From: Stercorarius parasiticus
Lineage: Eukaryota > Chordata > Aves > Charadriiformes > Stercorariidae
NCBI GenBank assembly: GCA_013396915.1
Contig: VWZL01000355.1
Coordinates: forward strand, 248,001-312,000
Length of the DNA stretch: 64,000 nucleotides
Direction: 5' to 3'
A program made the translations under genes and the position numbers. Under the pieces are notes generated by a model. It was not told the DNA's origin, searched no databases, and saw only the letters and a program-made list of their open reading frames with translations. Numbering within the stretch: the first letter of the stretch is position 1; every line of letters starts with the position of its first letter. Shown piece after piece: positions 13,301 to 27,281 of the stretch.

Positions 13301-13900
13301 GGACAATTTCTATACAGTATGTTTTAAAGTATTTTGATATAACTAATTTATTTGTTTAGTCACTGAGGATATTCTGTCTTCAATACCTGCTGCCGATAAT
13401 TTCAGTAGAAGTTAAACGTGCTTCCATTCTGAAAACAAGATCCTCTCCCTTTTTATCTTTTATGACTTGTTTTACACTGAGAAAGATCTAATAACAAACA
13501 GTATGCAAACTCACTAGCAAGGCATCACTAGAGAACTAAACTACGCAAGGCAAGGAAATGTGATATACTCCAGAGTGTGCGATCCAGATTAGCTTAAAAG
13601 CGATGTTCTTTCTTTACAATTTTGCTTTCCTTTCTCCCCAGTATTTGATTACATTAGACTTTGTTCTGGGCAAATAAATCAGTGAGACACTGAAAACCTA
13701 GAGAGGGGAAATGGTGGTATTCTAAGGGGAGATCAGGATAGAGAAAGAAAAAAAGAGGTAACAAGAAAAATTTGAAAATAAATAAAAGGGCAGATTTTCC
13801 CTTGAGACTTTATATTAAGTATGTTAAAAATATTCAAGCACAATATGTGGCTTCATTGCAGGTAAGAATTTTTTAGAAAGAAAAATATTCATGAAATATT

Positions 13901-16900
13901 TCATTCATTTCATAAAATACATATAGTAACAAGCATTATTTCATCAAAAAAAAATGGAACTTTTTTTTGAAAACATTTTCAAAAGTCAAAAGTTTTCAAC
14001 AACTTGAATACCTATTGTAGAATCCCAGTGAACTATGTATAAAAACAGACAGCAATATAGAATTTTCTTTTAGGCCACAAACTCATTTTTCAAAACATAA
14101 CTTTGAAAATCATCAAAAGTGTTGTACCACTGAAATCATTACTATTGTACCCCTGAACTGCTATGGATTTCTAAGCTAATTGATGAAAACTTTTGGGGTA
14201 TAAAATTTTTTTTATTATATTTTAATCCTGTATCACAGAATTTACTTTCTACCTAAAACATATTCTGAATTCAAATGCTTTCCTTCATTTTATGAGAGGA
14301 GCTAAGATGTTTGAAATTGAATTGATCAACCCTGCTGGCTCCCACACGATTCAGCACTTAAGCCAAGAGAAGACAGTATTATAAGAGTTCTCAAAAGCAC
14401 TAAAAGCTAGGGTGGCTCTATTCACTATTAACTTAAATTATTTCTCCTGTTATTAAAACATTGGGACATAGAAATACCAAAAGAGAAGTGGATCCCATAA
14501 CACTTATGTTTTTTTCCAAGCATTTTTTAAAAACGGCTCTAGCCACCAGCTCTTACAGTTCAAACAGTTCACATGAAAAAAGATTTATATTCTTTACTTG
14601 ATTGACTGCCATCACTGCTTCAGGTCTAGTGATCCAGAGAAGGCCAGTGGTAGAACCAGGAAAGCAGTTCACATAATCGTATCCTAAATTTGATGTTGGA
14701 AATACATATCGATTCTTGTCTCTAATTAATATAGCTTCACTCTTTTCATTTTCACACGCTTCTTCTAATCAATTATAAATTGCAATTTTCCTCCTGGGCT
14801 TGAGAAATTACTCTGATTTCATTTTCTAAAAGACTTTCAAACTGCTAACAAGAAATGTGGTGATTGTACATTTAGATTTCCTTTCATTTATTTCTTTCTT
14901 TACTGGTAAATTTAAGGTGGAATTCATCTTCCCTATCTTTAGAGGTCTGAGAAACCCTAGTTAAACACTAATTAACCCTATTTAATGCTAACCCAATGCT
15001 TACAAAGCATTGATTTACTTTGCATAGCAGGTTCTGCTGTGTTCAGTCCTTTTCAAAACAAGCTGAACTGGAGGAGGTTGACCCCACGGTGTCCCACGAG
15101 CTAGAAGAGACCAAACGCCTCAGCCAGCGAGTGCTCTATTGGACAACCTGAGGCCATATGTGTGGTGATGACATCGTTTGAGCTGAGAATGGAGCACAAC
15201 CTAGTCCAAAAGAAAATTCTCTTGTGATCCAGGGAGTGAGTTACCTCAGGGTAGTCATCACTCCAGTCTTCTGAAATCTGTTGAGCATAACAGGAGCTGC
15301 AGACATTGAAAACCAAATGAGAAGATTCCCACCGCAGTGACATACAGGTTAGTGATGTTTCTCTACTTATTATCTACTTTATACAGTCTGGGTTTTCAAT
15401 TTCTTTGCTTTATTTAAGTTTCTTATAAAGTTATGCTCTCTAGTAGGAATGTGAAATCATGTTGGCAAGATCTCTACATAAAATCCCTATTTCCTCCTAA
15501 AAATTGACCTGAGAAAAACACTGAAACAAACCCTTTTATGTATCTTCTGCTTAGAAAAACAACTTAAGTTTGAAATACATAAATTCAGTGGTACCAGTAG
15601 GAAACTAGAATATGTTGCGAATCACGTGGAGGTATTCTGTGTATGGAAAACAGCTACCCAAGAATCTACTAATACATAAGTATTCTTTCTGTTTCCTTTG
15701 TGGTCGTACCAAAAGGGGATGTTTGTTTAGATTTTTATGATTTGGGTTTGTTTTTTCTTAATAAAATCTTTCTGTTATAAGAGGAACACCAAAAGAGTAA
15801 TTTACTAAAAAGATCTGCTTTTAGGTGTCAAAGCTGAAAATGAAGCTATAACCTGTAGCTTCACCTGTGCAGATGTCTCATCTTCATTTAGAATAAGGTA
15901 TTTTATCCCAAGGTTAGGGTATTTCTATTGATATTGAGGCTGATGCAATGTACACTGAAATCAATGGGATTCATGGGTCTGAATCCTGAAAACACTGAGC
16001 ACAATAGCAGTTGAAGAGATTTGGCACATCTAGCGAATCATTCAGTCAACACAAGGAAGGATTTTACTTTTATTACAGTCTTTTAATACATTTCTTTGTG
16101 AAATCAGTATACTACACTGGATCGTCCCTTGATATTTATATCATTACAGAGACTGGAAAAAATGATGCCTTGTTATGATAATGTCATTTAGTCCTGGCAA
16201 AGAAGAAATCTAGACAGGCTGATGAAGTGATACTTGATTTCTCTTTTAGTTATGAGTTTATTGCTTATTATCTGTAAACCTTATGCCATAAAAAAAGCTA
16301 ATATTCCGTGTGACACTACAGATCTGTGGCACTGAAATTTTCAAGAGGGGTGTCTAAATGTGCATAGTAATACTGCCAAACGAAGTAGCAATGAAATAAC
16401 AGAATTTCTTACAGAAATTGCAATGGTTTCTTTTTCCTGCTCAGAATGAGGCATGTCTCAGTTAAAGAATTTTCACAATGTGATACAAAGAGTGTTTAGT
16501 ACAAGAAAGCTGAATCAGAAGAAAATTCTTTTTAAAATGAAATTATTGTCTTATATAATTACTTCATTATTTTGTTAAACGTCTATAGAGTAAGTCAATG
16601 TTTACAAAAACAGTGGGCTAACCCCTTTGATCATGTGTCTACAGGAGAGGCATATTGATTTATGAATTAGGTTGCATGTCAAAACTAATTTAAAGATTTC
16701 ACTTCCATGTGCTACAAACTAACTCTCCATGCTAGGAAATTCTTTACGTGGTTACAAGTGTATTACAGAGTAATCAAAAGTCAAAGCCTGTGCTTGTAAA
16801 CCAATATACAAAGAAAGATGGCAAAGCTAGAAAATGACTAGCTATTGATGCTCTCCTTGAGGAAGGATGTTCCATACATAAAATCAAGTACTCTTATTAG

Positions 16901-19802
16901 GAAAAAAATAAATCTATATCCTGTAAAGGCATCTGTAGGCAAGCCAGCTTTCACATGAGGCATTCAGGTATCAATAGTGAATGCACCACTACTTCATATA
17001 GCACTGGAGGGCTGTGTGATCCATTAAATACAACCTAGCCATATCACTCAATCCCTTCATAGAGTAGCTAAGTTTGGTGTTGAAACATGCCCCTTTGTTC
17101 CCCCACTTTTCTTAATTTCTCACATAATTTTCTAACTGCCCCTATTACTAGAGATGATTGGGGTGTTAACATAAATTAATAAATACTCATGGCTAATGTA
17201 AACTTCTTGCCCTTTTGCTGCTGTTATTTCACAGGGGGTCACTCTTATTCTCCAGTGATCATCTTCTAATTATTACATATATGGAAAGCAATTGTGTCTC
17301 CTCTCAGACTTCGGTTTGCTTGGATGAAAAGAAAAAAACCGCAGGCTGTCATCTGCAAGGGAGTCACTCCTTTTCATAATATTCCTGAGACCTCTCCTCT
17401 GCATCTATTCCACCTGTAATTAATCCTTCCTGAAAGCATAGTATCATAACTGTATACAGTGCTCTATACAAGGTTTAAACAGCCCAGTAATTAACAAAAA
17501 TTATCTTCCCGATGCACCTTATAATTTTCTTTCTCCATGGCTTCATCAAAGTGGTAGTTTGTCACATAGTCATCAAAACAGGAGACAGGCAAAGTCCTAC
17601 AAAAATAAGTGTTGTCAACGCATGTTGTTTAGCCCTCACCATTGCCAGGAACATGCTATGAAGGGTTATAAAACAAACATAAAAGCTGTTGTTCCTATGG
17701 GTAGACCAGATGTACAAACTAATTACTTTTATTTTTTGTGACAATATGGGATGGAGATTAATAAAGGTTCCATAAAATAATGCTGATAATGCTTTTTTTT
17801 CTGTTAGCAATAGCACATGAGTGTGCACATATGTATTTGAGCCAGGGAAGAATAAAAGATGGGGCAAATGATTTGATCATTAAGTTAAAGCATCTGATAA
17901 ATGCAACAATGACTTAAAGCTACTTCAGAGCTGGCTTCTTTTATGAGAGTCGTTTCAACTCAGCTCTTCAAATGTAAAACCTCATTACGTTTCATGCATT
18001 TTTTTAATTTTTAAGTGAATAATACATTATTTATTAATTTCATGGCAAGAGAAGTAAAAAGGACAATACTATTCTAGTTTATTTAGTACATGGCAGAGGG
18101 AGTTGAGAATGTCCAGAACCAGGAGAGAGCAAATATTTTGAATCAGTATTCTGAAGGTCTGCAGCAAGACCAAGAAGTGGGGAAAATACTGGTAGAATCT
18201 GAACTGGAAGAATAACGTTCAGTCAGAAACAAAGAATAAAACGTGCTTAAAGATAAAATAGGTTTCCTTTTGGTGGGGGAAAAAAAAAATCCATCCTGCA
18301 TGTACTTTTTGCCACTTAAAAAGAGCTAAGTTTAGACATTCTTTTATCTACATCTGGGATTTTTTTTAAGCCAAAGTGATGATACTAGTTTTGTGAATAA
18401 ACAAACACAAAGAAAATAAAAACAACTTTAAGAAACCAAACTTGCCCAGGGAAAAATGTGTCCTGGACATCGTTTATCACATCACAGAAAGCAGACAGGA
18501 TTTCATAGGCTGATGGGGCTCTAAAGAGCATCCTTAAAATTCAGACCTTCAGAAAGCAAAACACTTTCACTTCATCCGTAAGCACCAACCAGGCTATGGG
18601 CAGTACTAATGGAATTGAATATAACATAACCATGTCAGTTGGAGAGGATATGTTTACACATTGTGCTTTGCTGGGCTGCAGGCAGAGACCTCAGCAACCT
18701 ATAAAATATAATGTGTCTTAAATTAAAAGAAAAAAATCACTGTAACAGTATTAGTAAATATTTGATACAGGAAAAGTTCATAGGCTCACTATATATTGAT
18801 ATTAAGTATATATAACGCATTGCAAGTGGTGATGAAAGTAAACTTGAAAACATTCAAAGTTACTCGGGTATTTTTTTCTTTGATACTTACGTGTTAGGAG
18901 CATCTCTTCTTCAAAATTTGCCTATGCAACAAACATACATTTTTTTGCTTTTTGGAGGTTGTGTTAGGGACCAATCCCAGGTTTATATTGATCTACACAA
19001 GCTATTTATATTTTTTAGGTTTTCTGAAAAGGCAGCACACTTTTTAGCAGAGCACAGTACCAAGGTAAAATATCAAATCATTTGTATTTGTAACAATAAG
19101 AATGATCACTGAAGCAGTATCAAGCACTTACAGTCCCCCTTTCTGTCTAGCGTTTTATCAAATGATTTAAAAATGACTCATGTAATTTAAATTCTCCATA
19201 AAAGAGAGACTTATGCTGCTCTCTGAAGTTTCTAGCTGCAAGATATGATTGCAACATGATTTGTTACATGAAGCAAAATAATTGATCAAACCTACAGAGT
19301 TCCACAGAGCCATCAGTCACACAAACACCTCAGTGGGAAGAAAACCCCACAAATTCACAAGGTCTAAGTTGTGCCTGCACCTTGGTATGAGATGAACAAA
19401 CTGCTCATAAAAAGAGTTGCAAACAAAACTATATATTAAAAAATAAAAAAGGTAAATGAAAAATCCTTTTTTCTCCATAAGAAATAACATATGAAGGCTG
19501 CAGAGAAGACAATTAACAAAAAGGATACAGTTGAAATCAGGCATATCTGTAAAAATTGTGTAGAAACATCAAACCAGGACACTTAGCAATTTACATTTAA
19601 ATTAAATAAAAAATTCTGGCAATCAGCAGAAAACACACCACAGTAATTCAGGGTTCTAATGACATCTGCAGTTAGTTTTAAGTGGTTACTTGTACACAGT
19701 GTCCTAAATTCCTGTTAAGTGCTACAGTCTCTCCATCATTTCCAACAGATTTGGGAGACTTATTAGGAAATGTAATAGCATTTATGTAATCCCATTACAA
19801 GA
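13901..19802. other. Unique non-coding DNA
   Basis: No gene is supported. Near 13946-13999 there are two small inverted repeats: an adenine run facing a thymine run across tggaac, and ttgaaaac facing gttttcaa across 17 bases. Near 15940-15985 the text resembles the 'gaaatcaatggga' motif of ancient amniote repeats, too briefly to call. Confidence 0.65.
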
Positions 19803-19936
19803 GCACAGAATAGTTGGGGTTGGAAGGGACCTCTGGAGGTCATCTGATTCGACTTCCCCCTGCTCAAACAAGGCCACCTGGTTGCCTGGGACCATGTCCA
19901 GGCAGCTTCTGAATACCTCCACGGTTTCTACCAACA
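19803..19936 (-). mobile_element. CR1 LINE 3' fragment, minus strand
   Basis: The plus strand reads gcacagaatagttggggttg then gaagggacctctggaggtca, the reverse complement of the CR1 3' terminal region. The 'ctgctcaaacaaggccacct' and 'gtccaggcagcttctgaata' blocks follow. About 130 bases are kept and the sequence fades near 19936 within the 'tgaatacctcca' block. It is shorter and more diverged than the copy at 4543-4925. Confidence 0.92.
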
Positions 19937-20667
19937 GAAGTACCTGATCTGTAAAGTACACTTTGCATTAAGTGGAATATGGAACTATTATATCTTTATT
20001 AGGGAATTGGCAGTCATCAATATTGCTATCAAGGCAACACGTCGAATATCGCTAGAAAAAATACCCTATTACCAGTGTTGGCAGAACAATACACATACAT
20101 GGATATAGATGTTACAGTGAATAACACCAACGTACGTATTAGATGGCCTTGTACTTTCCCATTTCCTGGCAAAGGTGCTCTGTTCTGCCTGCTGATGTCA
20201 CCAGGAGGTAGAATATTGCAAGGTTAAAACCTAAATTTATATCTATTTAAAACACATTTCTTACAGCTTCAGAATTCATTCTGGTCTTGACTCTGTGTGT
20301 GCAAGTGCCCTCAAACAGTGGCAACCGGCAAGGTCTCCTTAATTTAGCAGACTTGCAACCTTGTCAAAGTCCTCTTTCATTTTCCAAGTGCCCTATCTTT
20401 CATTTTCATAATTGGTAGCACAGAGAAGACTGAATGCGAAGTCAGGAAATTAATTTAGATATGATGCCCTGATCTGCATTTCTTTAATTCGGGCTGATGC
20501 ACTCAATTATGGGTCACTTTCAGTGATATTGGACCAGAAATGTGTAACTAAGGAGGCCAAAAGCTGAATCTCAGGAAGAAATAGTTTGATCTACCAAAAC
20601 AACAGAAGCCTTTCTGAAGGATTTATATTCAGATGTAATGTTCAATCATAGACAGAAGAGAATCGGG

Positions 20668-20703
20668 GTGTGTGTGTGTATATATATATAGATAGATAGA
20701 TAT
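20668..20703. repeat. Compound (TG)n(TA)n(GATA)n microsatellite
   Basis: Three simple repeats adjoin: TG, then TA, then GATA units, about 36 bases in all. It is a likely length-polymorphic site. Confidence 0.9.
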
Positions 20704-21279
20704 CCCAATTTACAGCAAGAAAGTGAAGTACAGAACAAATTCTAAACATGTAATTTCAAGCCTGTATAACAAGTCCTTAATATTAAATAGAAGATAAAGA
20801 ACTCTCCTGACTTAGAGCCCTAATTGGGATGAAAAAGTTGCATTTTCCTTTTACCTTTAATACCTCATGGCCTGGGAAAAAGAAAAGAGTCAGTATCCTG
20901 TCCTGAAGGATGCTCAGGCACAGAGATTTTTCAGAATACAAATTCTCTTCCAGAAGAGACGCTTCCATAATCCCTCCTCTTCTTAGAAAAGGATGCTCTG
21001 AGCCTGGTCCTTCACCCCATCCCCAAAGAAAGGGGGTGATCTCACCTGTCTCAACATAGTTCACCAAATTGGATTTACCTGCAGATTTCCTCTGGCTTTG
21101 TCAGGGTTTACCTCTTTTTCCTTTGTTCTATTGAATTATCCTGGTTCCAACAGACATTGTACCGGCTGCTCTCAATTTCTTATTCTGATCTTACAGTGTG
21201 CTTGTTCTCATTTTCCTGTATCCTGTTTGTGCAACTACACCACAAATCTCCGTTTTTCCCTTTGTTGTTGCATGTTACT

Positions 21280-21309
21280 TTATATATATATATGCATAGA
21301 GAGAGAGAG
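21280..21309. repeat. Compound (TA)n and (GA)n microsatellite
   Basis: A TA run, then gcat, then a GA run (tatatatatatatgcatagagagagagag in outline), about 30 bases. Confidence 0.85.
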
Positions 21310-23119
21310 GTATACATGTAGCTGTTACAGAAAATGCTTGCCACACTGGTCATGCTATTTTAATTCCTACAAAGTCACAAAATACCTATGAAAGTTGCTG
21401 GTTATGCCAGGTTAGTATGTTTATGTCTGGATACAAGGCAAATAAATATTAATTATATCTTCCTTAATCTCTTTCTCCTTCATGGGTGCAAGAGGCCTCT
21501 GCTTTGGCTGCAAGGTTTTACCATTAGATTTCATTGATTTTTACCCTTGTTGTTCTCTCTCTTATCTTTTTTCTCTTTTATTTTGAAAATTCAGTTGAGG
21601 TTTTTAAAAAAATGTATTTGTTTTTAGAATTTTTAGGAGAGCAAAGTGCTTCAAAACACTATATTAAACAATTATTTATGTGCATATTGGATGCACTCCA
21701 GCTTCCTTTCTTAAATATTTTTTTTAAAGTAACCATAAAGTACATCTGATGGGCAATACATTTTTTTCACCTATTATTATGTAGAAAGCAGAGGACAAAA
21801 AAAGATGAACTTGTGAATAATTTATAAATTGGATAAGAAAAAGTCAGATTGATCTGTTAATTTATTAAATATTAATAATTCTAACAGCTTGACACAATAG
21901 CATAATGCAGCATAATTGTAAAGTTTCCCATTCAAGGAAAAAAATGAACCACGCCATATGAATAAAATAAATGCCAAGGGGGACAAGAAACTAAATAGAA
22001 TTATATACCTGGTAGATGGCAAGCAAGGTGAATGAATGTGAGATATTTGCTGATAAGAGATGGTTTTCTAGAGCGCCATTATTCTGGAACTCCCCCTTTA
22101 TAAGAAAAACATTTTCATGATTTGTCCTAGGTAGAATGTTATCTAATTAAAAAAAATTAAATCAACAAACAAAACAAACACCAAACGAAAACACAAAAAA
22201 ACCCTGCTTCAGGGTAAAGAAAGAGGTTTCTGAATCCTATTTAAAATATATATATCATAATTTCTTTTAAGGAACATGTTTTCTAAGCAATTTACTCGTA
22301 TTGTTTATCGATACTCCCAGCAGCATTTCTGTAGTTCCACTTTTTTCAGTTTTTGAAGGTGAAACAAGACCTGTTCATCATTCTCAGCCCTTCTGCTTGC
22401 GAACCTCACCCTCTGACCCCTCACAAATCCGCTCGTTCCAAAGCAGCATAACAACAGTTCATGCACTAGGCTTCCTCCAAGATCTGTTTCATCCTGACTA
22501 TGCCTCTGAGGTCCCAGAGAATTTGGGGGGAAAGATGTCTTTGTGATGAGTGCTAAAGATCAACAGTTCAAATTATTTCAGATGAAGGTTTTAAAGGCAA
22601 GAAAGAATTTCAAAGGTGAAGTACAAGCAAGATAGATACATTATTTTAAAAATTCGGTAAAACCAAGCCATCTATTACTCGTGTTTGAAGAGAGTATGTA
22701 GGCAGAAGACATAGATAGTTTCTAAAATAACTCCTGCTGCTCCTGGATATCCTGGGTATTTATTGCAGAAGTGTTGAAGAAAACCACTGTGTCCCTCTAC
22801 TTGAAGGATGCCATCACATCTTTGTGTGCTAAAATTACGAAATGAGCTTGGGCCCTGTGCTCTTTTTTATACTTGTTTATCTGAGTGTTAAAGAAAACAA
22901 AAGAAGTTAGCTTCTAGTATCCATCAGTTTTCTTATTCTGACAACCTTATGCAGCCTTTAAAAAGGCTCGTTATTTAGTACCTGAGAGGTAGAAACATTT
23001 AGATCCATTAGAACAGAAAGGGGTTTTGGGGGGGATTATTTTCCCACATGTCAAAAATCGCACACTGGTCAGCAAAATTTTGAAGCTGAAACTGGAGTTG
23101 CCAGCTTAACAAAATCTAA

Positions 23120-23166
23120 AGAGAAGAGAAAAAAAAAAAAAGAGAAAAAAAAAGAAAAGAAAAAAA
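23120..23166. repeat. A-rich purine tract
   Basis: Adenine runs separated by single guanines over about 45 bases, with no retroposon body attached. Confidence 0.85.
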
Positions 23167-23493
23167 CCCCTATGTTAGCTCTAAAGTTCATGCAAACACA
23201 TTAATAGGATAAAATTCAGTCCTTATCCTATCCAACCCCTGGTACTCATTTTCAGTGTCTGAAATCTGAGACAGATAAGCACTAATTTCTGAGGAGTGCT
23301 CATACTGCAACTGTTAAAATGGCAGATCCCTTGCTCTTGTGTTTGTGCTAATAACATTTAGTGGGGTTAGCAATCGCATTGATTTCCCATATGTAATAAG
23401 AAGAGTGTAGTGCTACGTTCCTACTTAAAGTTTATTGAGCAGGCAGGATATTAGAAGTCAGAACTGATTAATTCAGGGTATAAACAGTCACCT

Positions 23494-23520
23494 CTTTTTT
23501 TTTTCTTTTTTTTTTTTCTT
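23494..23520. repeat. T-rich pyrimidine tract
   Basis: About 27 bases of thymine with single cytosines. It lies about 330 bases after the A-rich tract at 23120-23166, in the opposite sense. Confidence 0.85.
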
Positions 23521-24351
23521 ATGCAGTTTTGTCTCACTAACACTTCACCACGTATCCCTATTAGTGCTCAAATTTCTGATGACACTTGTTTCTTTTACTT
23601 TCCTTTGTGAGTTTTCACCTTTACATTAAAGAACACATTAGGTACTCAGGGCTTAGTCTTGATAGATGCCGTCAGGTGGACTCAATAGTTCAATGTTAGG
23701 CCCTTAAATGGACCCCCAGTCTGGCTGGAGCAGACAGACCTTTTAATATGGTTTCCAGTTCACACCAATAGTGAAAACCTTCAAAACACGTTAGATAATA
23801 ACAATGAAAAAATATATGGTTAATGTTCTATAGACACAAATGTTGGCGTTTTCTTACACTAGAAATAAAGGGGACATTTATTCTCTTTGTGTCTATTTTA
23901 AGGTCAAGATCAGCAAGGGAGTAGCCTATAATTCGGGCAAGTCCATTTCAGGTTTCTTGGGGGAAAATCTGTAACTAAATGAAAAGCACATTTTTAGCTA
24001 AACCAATCTAAGTAGAAGTATCTTCTAATGCCCTCCTTGCTCAATAAAGCTGTATTAGAAATGTAGCGGTCTATTCTTATTATTACTTATGGGAAATCAA
24101 GGCAATTGCTAACCCCATGATATGCTATTGCCGTAGCCACAGGAGTAAGGGATCTGCCGTCATAACAGTTGCCATACGAGCACTCATTAGAATTACTAAT
24201 TTGTCACAGAATTGGAGTGGGAATGAACACCTGGAGTGTGACTTGGTAATGATAGAGCTCTATTCCAATAATGAGCCTGCTGCCTTAATGTGAGTCTTTT
24301 TCATAACTTCAGGTAGTTTAAGAAGAAACTACTCTGTGTCACTGTTGAAAA

Positions 24352-24424
24352 CATAAATATATATACATATATTTATGCTTTTTCAAGATTTTAAAATATA
24401 TATACATACATATTACATATATAA
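24352..24424. repeat. AT-rich palindrome and TA/CA-rich run
   Basis: The first 26 bases form a perfect 10-base inverted repeat (cataaatata and tatatttatg) around a six-base loop. A second TATA/CATA-rich run follows to 24424. It could extrude a hairpin but has no feature of a structured RNA gene. Confidence 0.7.
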
Positions 24425-27281
24425 AAGAAGATATCTTACTACTTCAAGACAATAGTGAAACAACAGAGCACAAGAAGGCTTATATGCGTTTGCTTCCTTG
24501 TAAATAAGGGCAAATCTGCCCCATGGTAATTATTTTTATCACTTTCATAAGAGAAAAATAAAAGTAAATATACAATTGAACTAAAGACGATTTAATAGAA
24601 AGACAAAGCAAAATACAAAACATCTTGACAGACTCCAGAGAAAGGTGCAGGTGCAACAGGACATGATGTTCTGGTCCTGTCACAGGCCAGAAGGTCTCCT
24701 TCCTTGCGCATGTCTCATGCAGCATTTCAAACAGGCCAGGGCAGTGGAGTAACCATGCTGACACCTAAATAAATTCTGAATTTCTGCTTTCCTTCAGCTG
24801 TTCTTGAAATATCTTCCTTCCTTGGACCAACTGACAGATTGTTCAACTCCAGCTGAGAGCTGTACTTGAAAACCCATAGGATTTTATTGTAATCTCATAT
24901 TTAAGGTGCCTCTCTGTCCAGCTATATGAATAGCTTTTTTCTTTAAGACTGTATAGCTCCTTCTTTCTGTACGTGCTACCTTACAGCAAAATATCTCTCT
25001 CTTGGTGTTTTTACATTTCATGTCCTGGTTTCACTAGGAGAATCTATTGGCTGTTGCCAAGTATTACTGTAATCCCATTCCTATCCTCTTTTTATGGGAT
25101 TCCTCCCACTCATTTTAGACAAGAGAATTTCTTCATGGCAGTCAGTGCCTAAGTGAAAGGATTATCTCAAGCTACTTCTTCAAGAAGGATGGGGTTTATT
25201 CTCCTCTGACTTGAGAGATAAAGAAATGCATCTTCTTTTTCTAAGGGTGTGGTTATAATTTCTATTGAATAAATACTGAAGGTGATGAGGCAAATGAATG
25301 AAACTTATAGTGGCAGGAGGAAAGAAATATGATGAAAACAACGAAAAAAAAAAGGTTGAAGCATTTATTTGCACACTGCAAAAGATATCATAGTTGGGTG
25401 TGCCTTGTGGGGTGTTAACAATGAAGAAACAAAAGAGCAGCTACTTGTTAGATGGCTTACAAACCTATGGACATCCGGAGTTGCTCTCTGCACAGCACTA
25501 AAACAAGGGTTTAGATTTTGCAGTTAAATCTCAGGATGGTATTTGTGATATTTTCTGTTATCTTCAAGTGCTCCCTGTTACAGCTTGTGACTCCTTGTGT
25601 TCAATGTAGAGGTCTATTCCTTTCCACTATCCAACTCTTCAAAGGCTTTATTCTGTTACTGTGCTCAGAGATTATCTTTAAAACCATATACTTCCCCAAG
25701 GCATCCCAGAATGGTGGAATCATTGTTTGTGCCTATTTACCCAGGCTGAATCTTGTACGTGGTATGAAGGAGATCATATCATTCACTGTCATTTTCACTA
25801 TCATTTTTACATCAGATACAGATGTAAACCCATTGAATTAGTTCTGGTTTGTGTGAATTAGTACTTTTTTTCTAATATGGAATGATATGTTACACCAGAG
25901 GGGCTGAAATTCCAGCAGGACTAGAGAATCCTGCACTCATATGAGTACCACCATATTTTAATACATGTTAAGGAGAAAGGAGGGTTGTGCTATATTTATT
26001 TAAAAAAACAAAATTCAAAAAAACCAAACTTCCCAAACCAGTGTCTATTAAATCCAGAGAAAAGAAGAGTATTTAGTTTCTAAAATTTGTACATCTTCCA
26101 AAGAGTCTGAGGAAATCAATGAAACAATATGGTTTTTTTAATTAATCTCTGCTTTCAGAATTACTTGGTAAGAGAAAAAAACAAAATAATGAGTTCTCTA
26201 TCTTGAGGAAAATCCTGTAGGAATAAGTACCATAATTTGGAGAATAGGAAAATCTAGTATTTCAGATGAGAGATGAAGAACTCAATTTTTGCCTACCAAA
26301 ATGAAACTAACTCTTCTTATGAACAAAAGAATTACCAGGAGAAAAGTTCTATTTCCAGTTAATTTTTAACCCAGAATTACAGGCAGTCTAAAGATGTTCT
26401 GCAGCTAAGATTGCTGTGATGAAGGCAAGACTTTCCCACTAAAAATCAGAAGGGGAATAATGAAAGGAGAAGATTATTAGTACCACCAGCCATGCTTGTC
26501 TGCGGCTATGTTAGAGCATCAACTGTTTAGAAGCATGTTTCTCCCTTGAAAATCTACTCAAGTTGTCAGGAAATACAAAGTACCACAGTCTAAGGACCAT
26601 CTCTGTGATGAAGCAAAGTGAAACAGATGAACTTGAAGGCTTATTGGGTAGAGAAATATGAGTCAGTGCACTCTCTATAGACATTGCTTGCTGGTTTAGG
26701 GGTTTTTGTTTGTTTCTTTTATTTTTTAATATATGAACTAGAATTACTCATGGGCAAACTCAGTGGCAATAAAAACAAAATAGCATCTTACAGCTATCGC
26801 ATAACCACTGCTACATGAAGTTAGAAAATTGGTGCAGAGAAGGCAGTTCTTTTGTTTCAAAAGTTCAGCACACAGCGTGTGCGGTTTGCGGTGTGTTGTT
26901 GTTGGGTTTTTTTGGTGGGGGTAGGTCCTGTCTCCTTCTCAAATCAGAGTTTCCAGCTCTTTTTATGAGATTGAACCTTATTAAGTGAAGGCTGTAGTCC
27001 CCCTGAGACCAAAGTGCTCTTTGATGCAACACAGAAATCTTTATGGTCTTTAGGAGAAAGGGAATACAAGGATTTGGGGATTACTGCTCTGGACACTCCT
27101 ACTTCCAATTCGTTAGCTCTTTGCAATGTCTCAGTAACTCAGTAAACATTCCGGTGTACGTCTGATGCGGCTTTTCCCGTGTTCATAGCCCCAAAGAATA
27201 CAGTGTGGAAACTGCTTCCTTTCCCCAGTCGCGGCCAGACTGAAGCACACGTGGGCAGGCCACAGTGGAAAACCATCCCAA

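Larger units (their letters stand above)
8357..13900. other. Unique non-coding DNA
   Basis: No gene is supported. Thymine runs lie near 8799-8811 and 8995-9024. The part at 9960-10340 has the look of a regulatory element and is listed separately. Open frames are all 112 codons or shorter, with no recognisable protein family. Confidence 0.7.
19937..27281. other. Unique non-coding DNA with simple repeats
   Basis: No gene is supported. Compound microsatellites lie at 20668-20703 and 21280-21309, an A-rich tract at 23120-23166, a T-rich tract at 23494-23520, and an AT palindrome region at 24352-24424. The remaining open frames are under 110 codons with no domain. Confidence 0.7.

Noticed and set aside
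13946..13999. Small inverted repeats as a structured RNA
   Set aside because: Short arms made of A/T runs, expected by chance in this composition.
14620..14680. 'gccagtggtagaaccaggaa' resembling part of a MIR on the minus strand
   Set aside because: The other MIR blocks are absent around it.
15940..15990. 'gaaatcaatgggattcatgg' resembling an ancient reptile/amniote repeat
   Set aside because: Only one short word matches; not enough to call a family.
25020..25060. 'tgtcctggtttcactaggag', like the start of the avian ERV LTR
   Set aside because: The sequence departs from the LTR pattern immediately afterwards.
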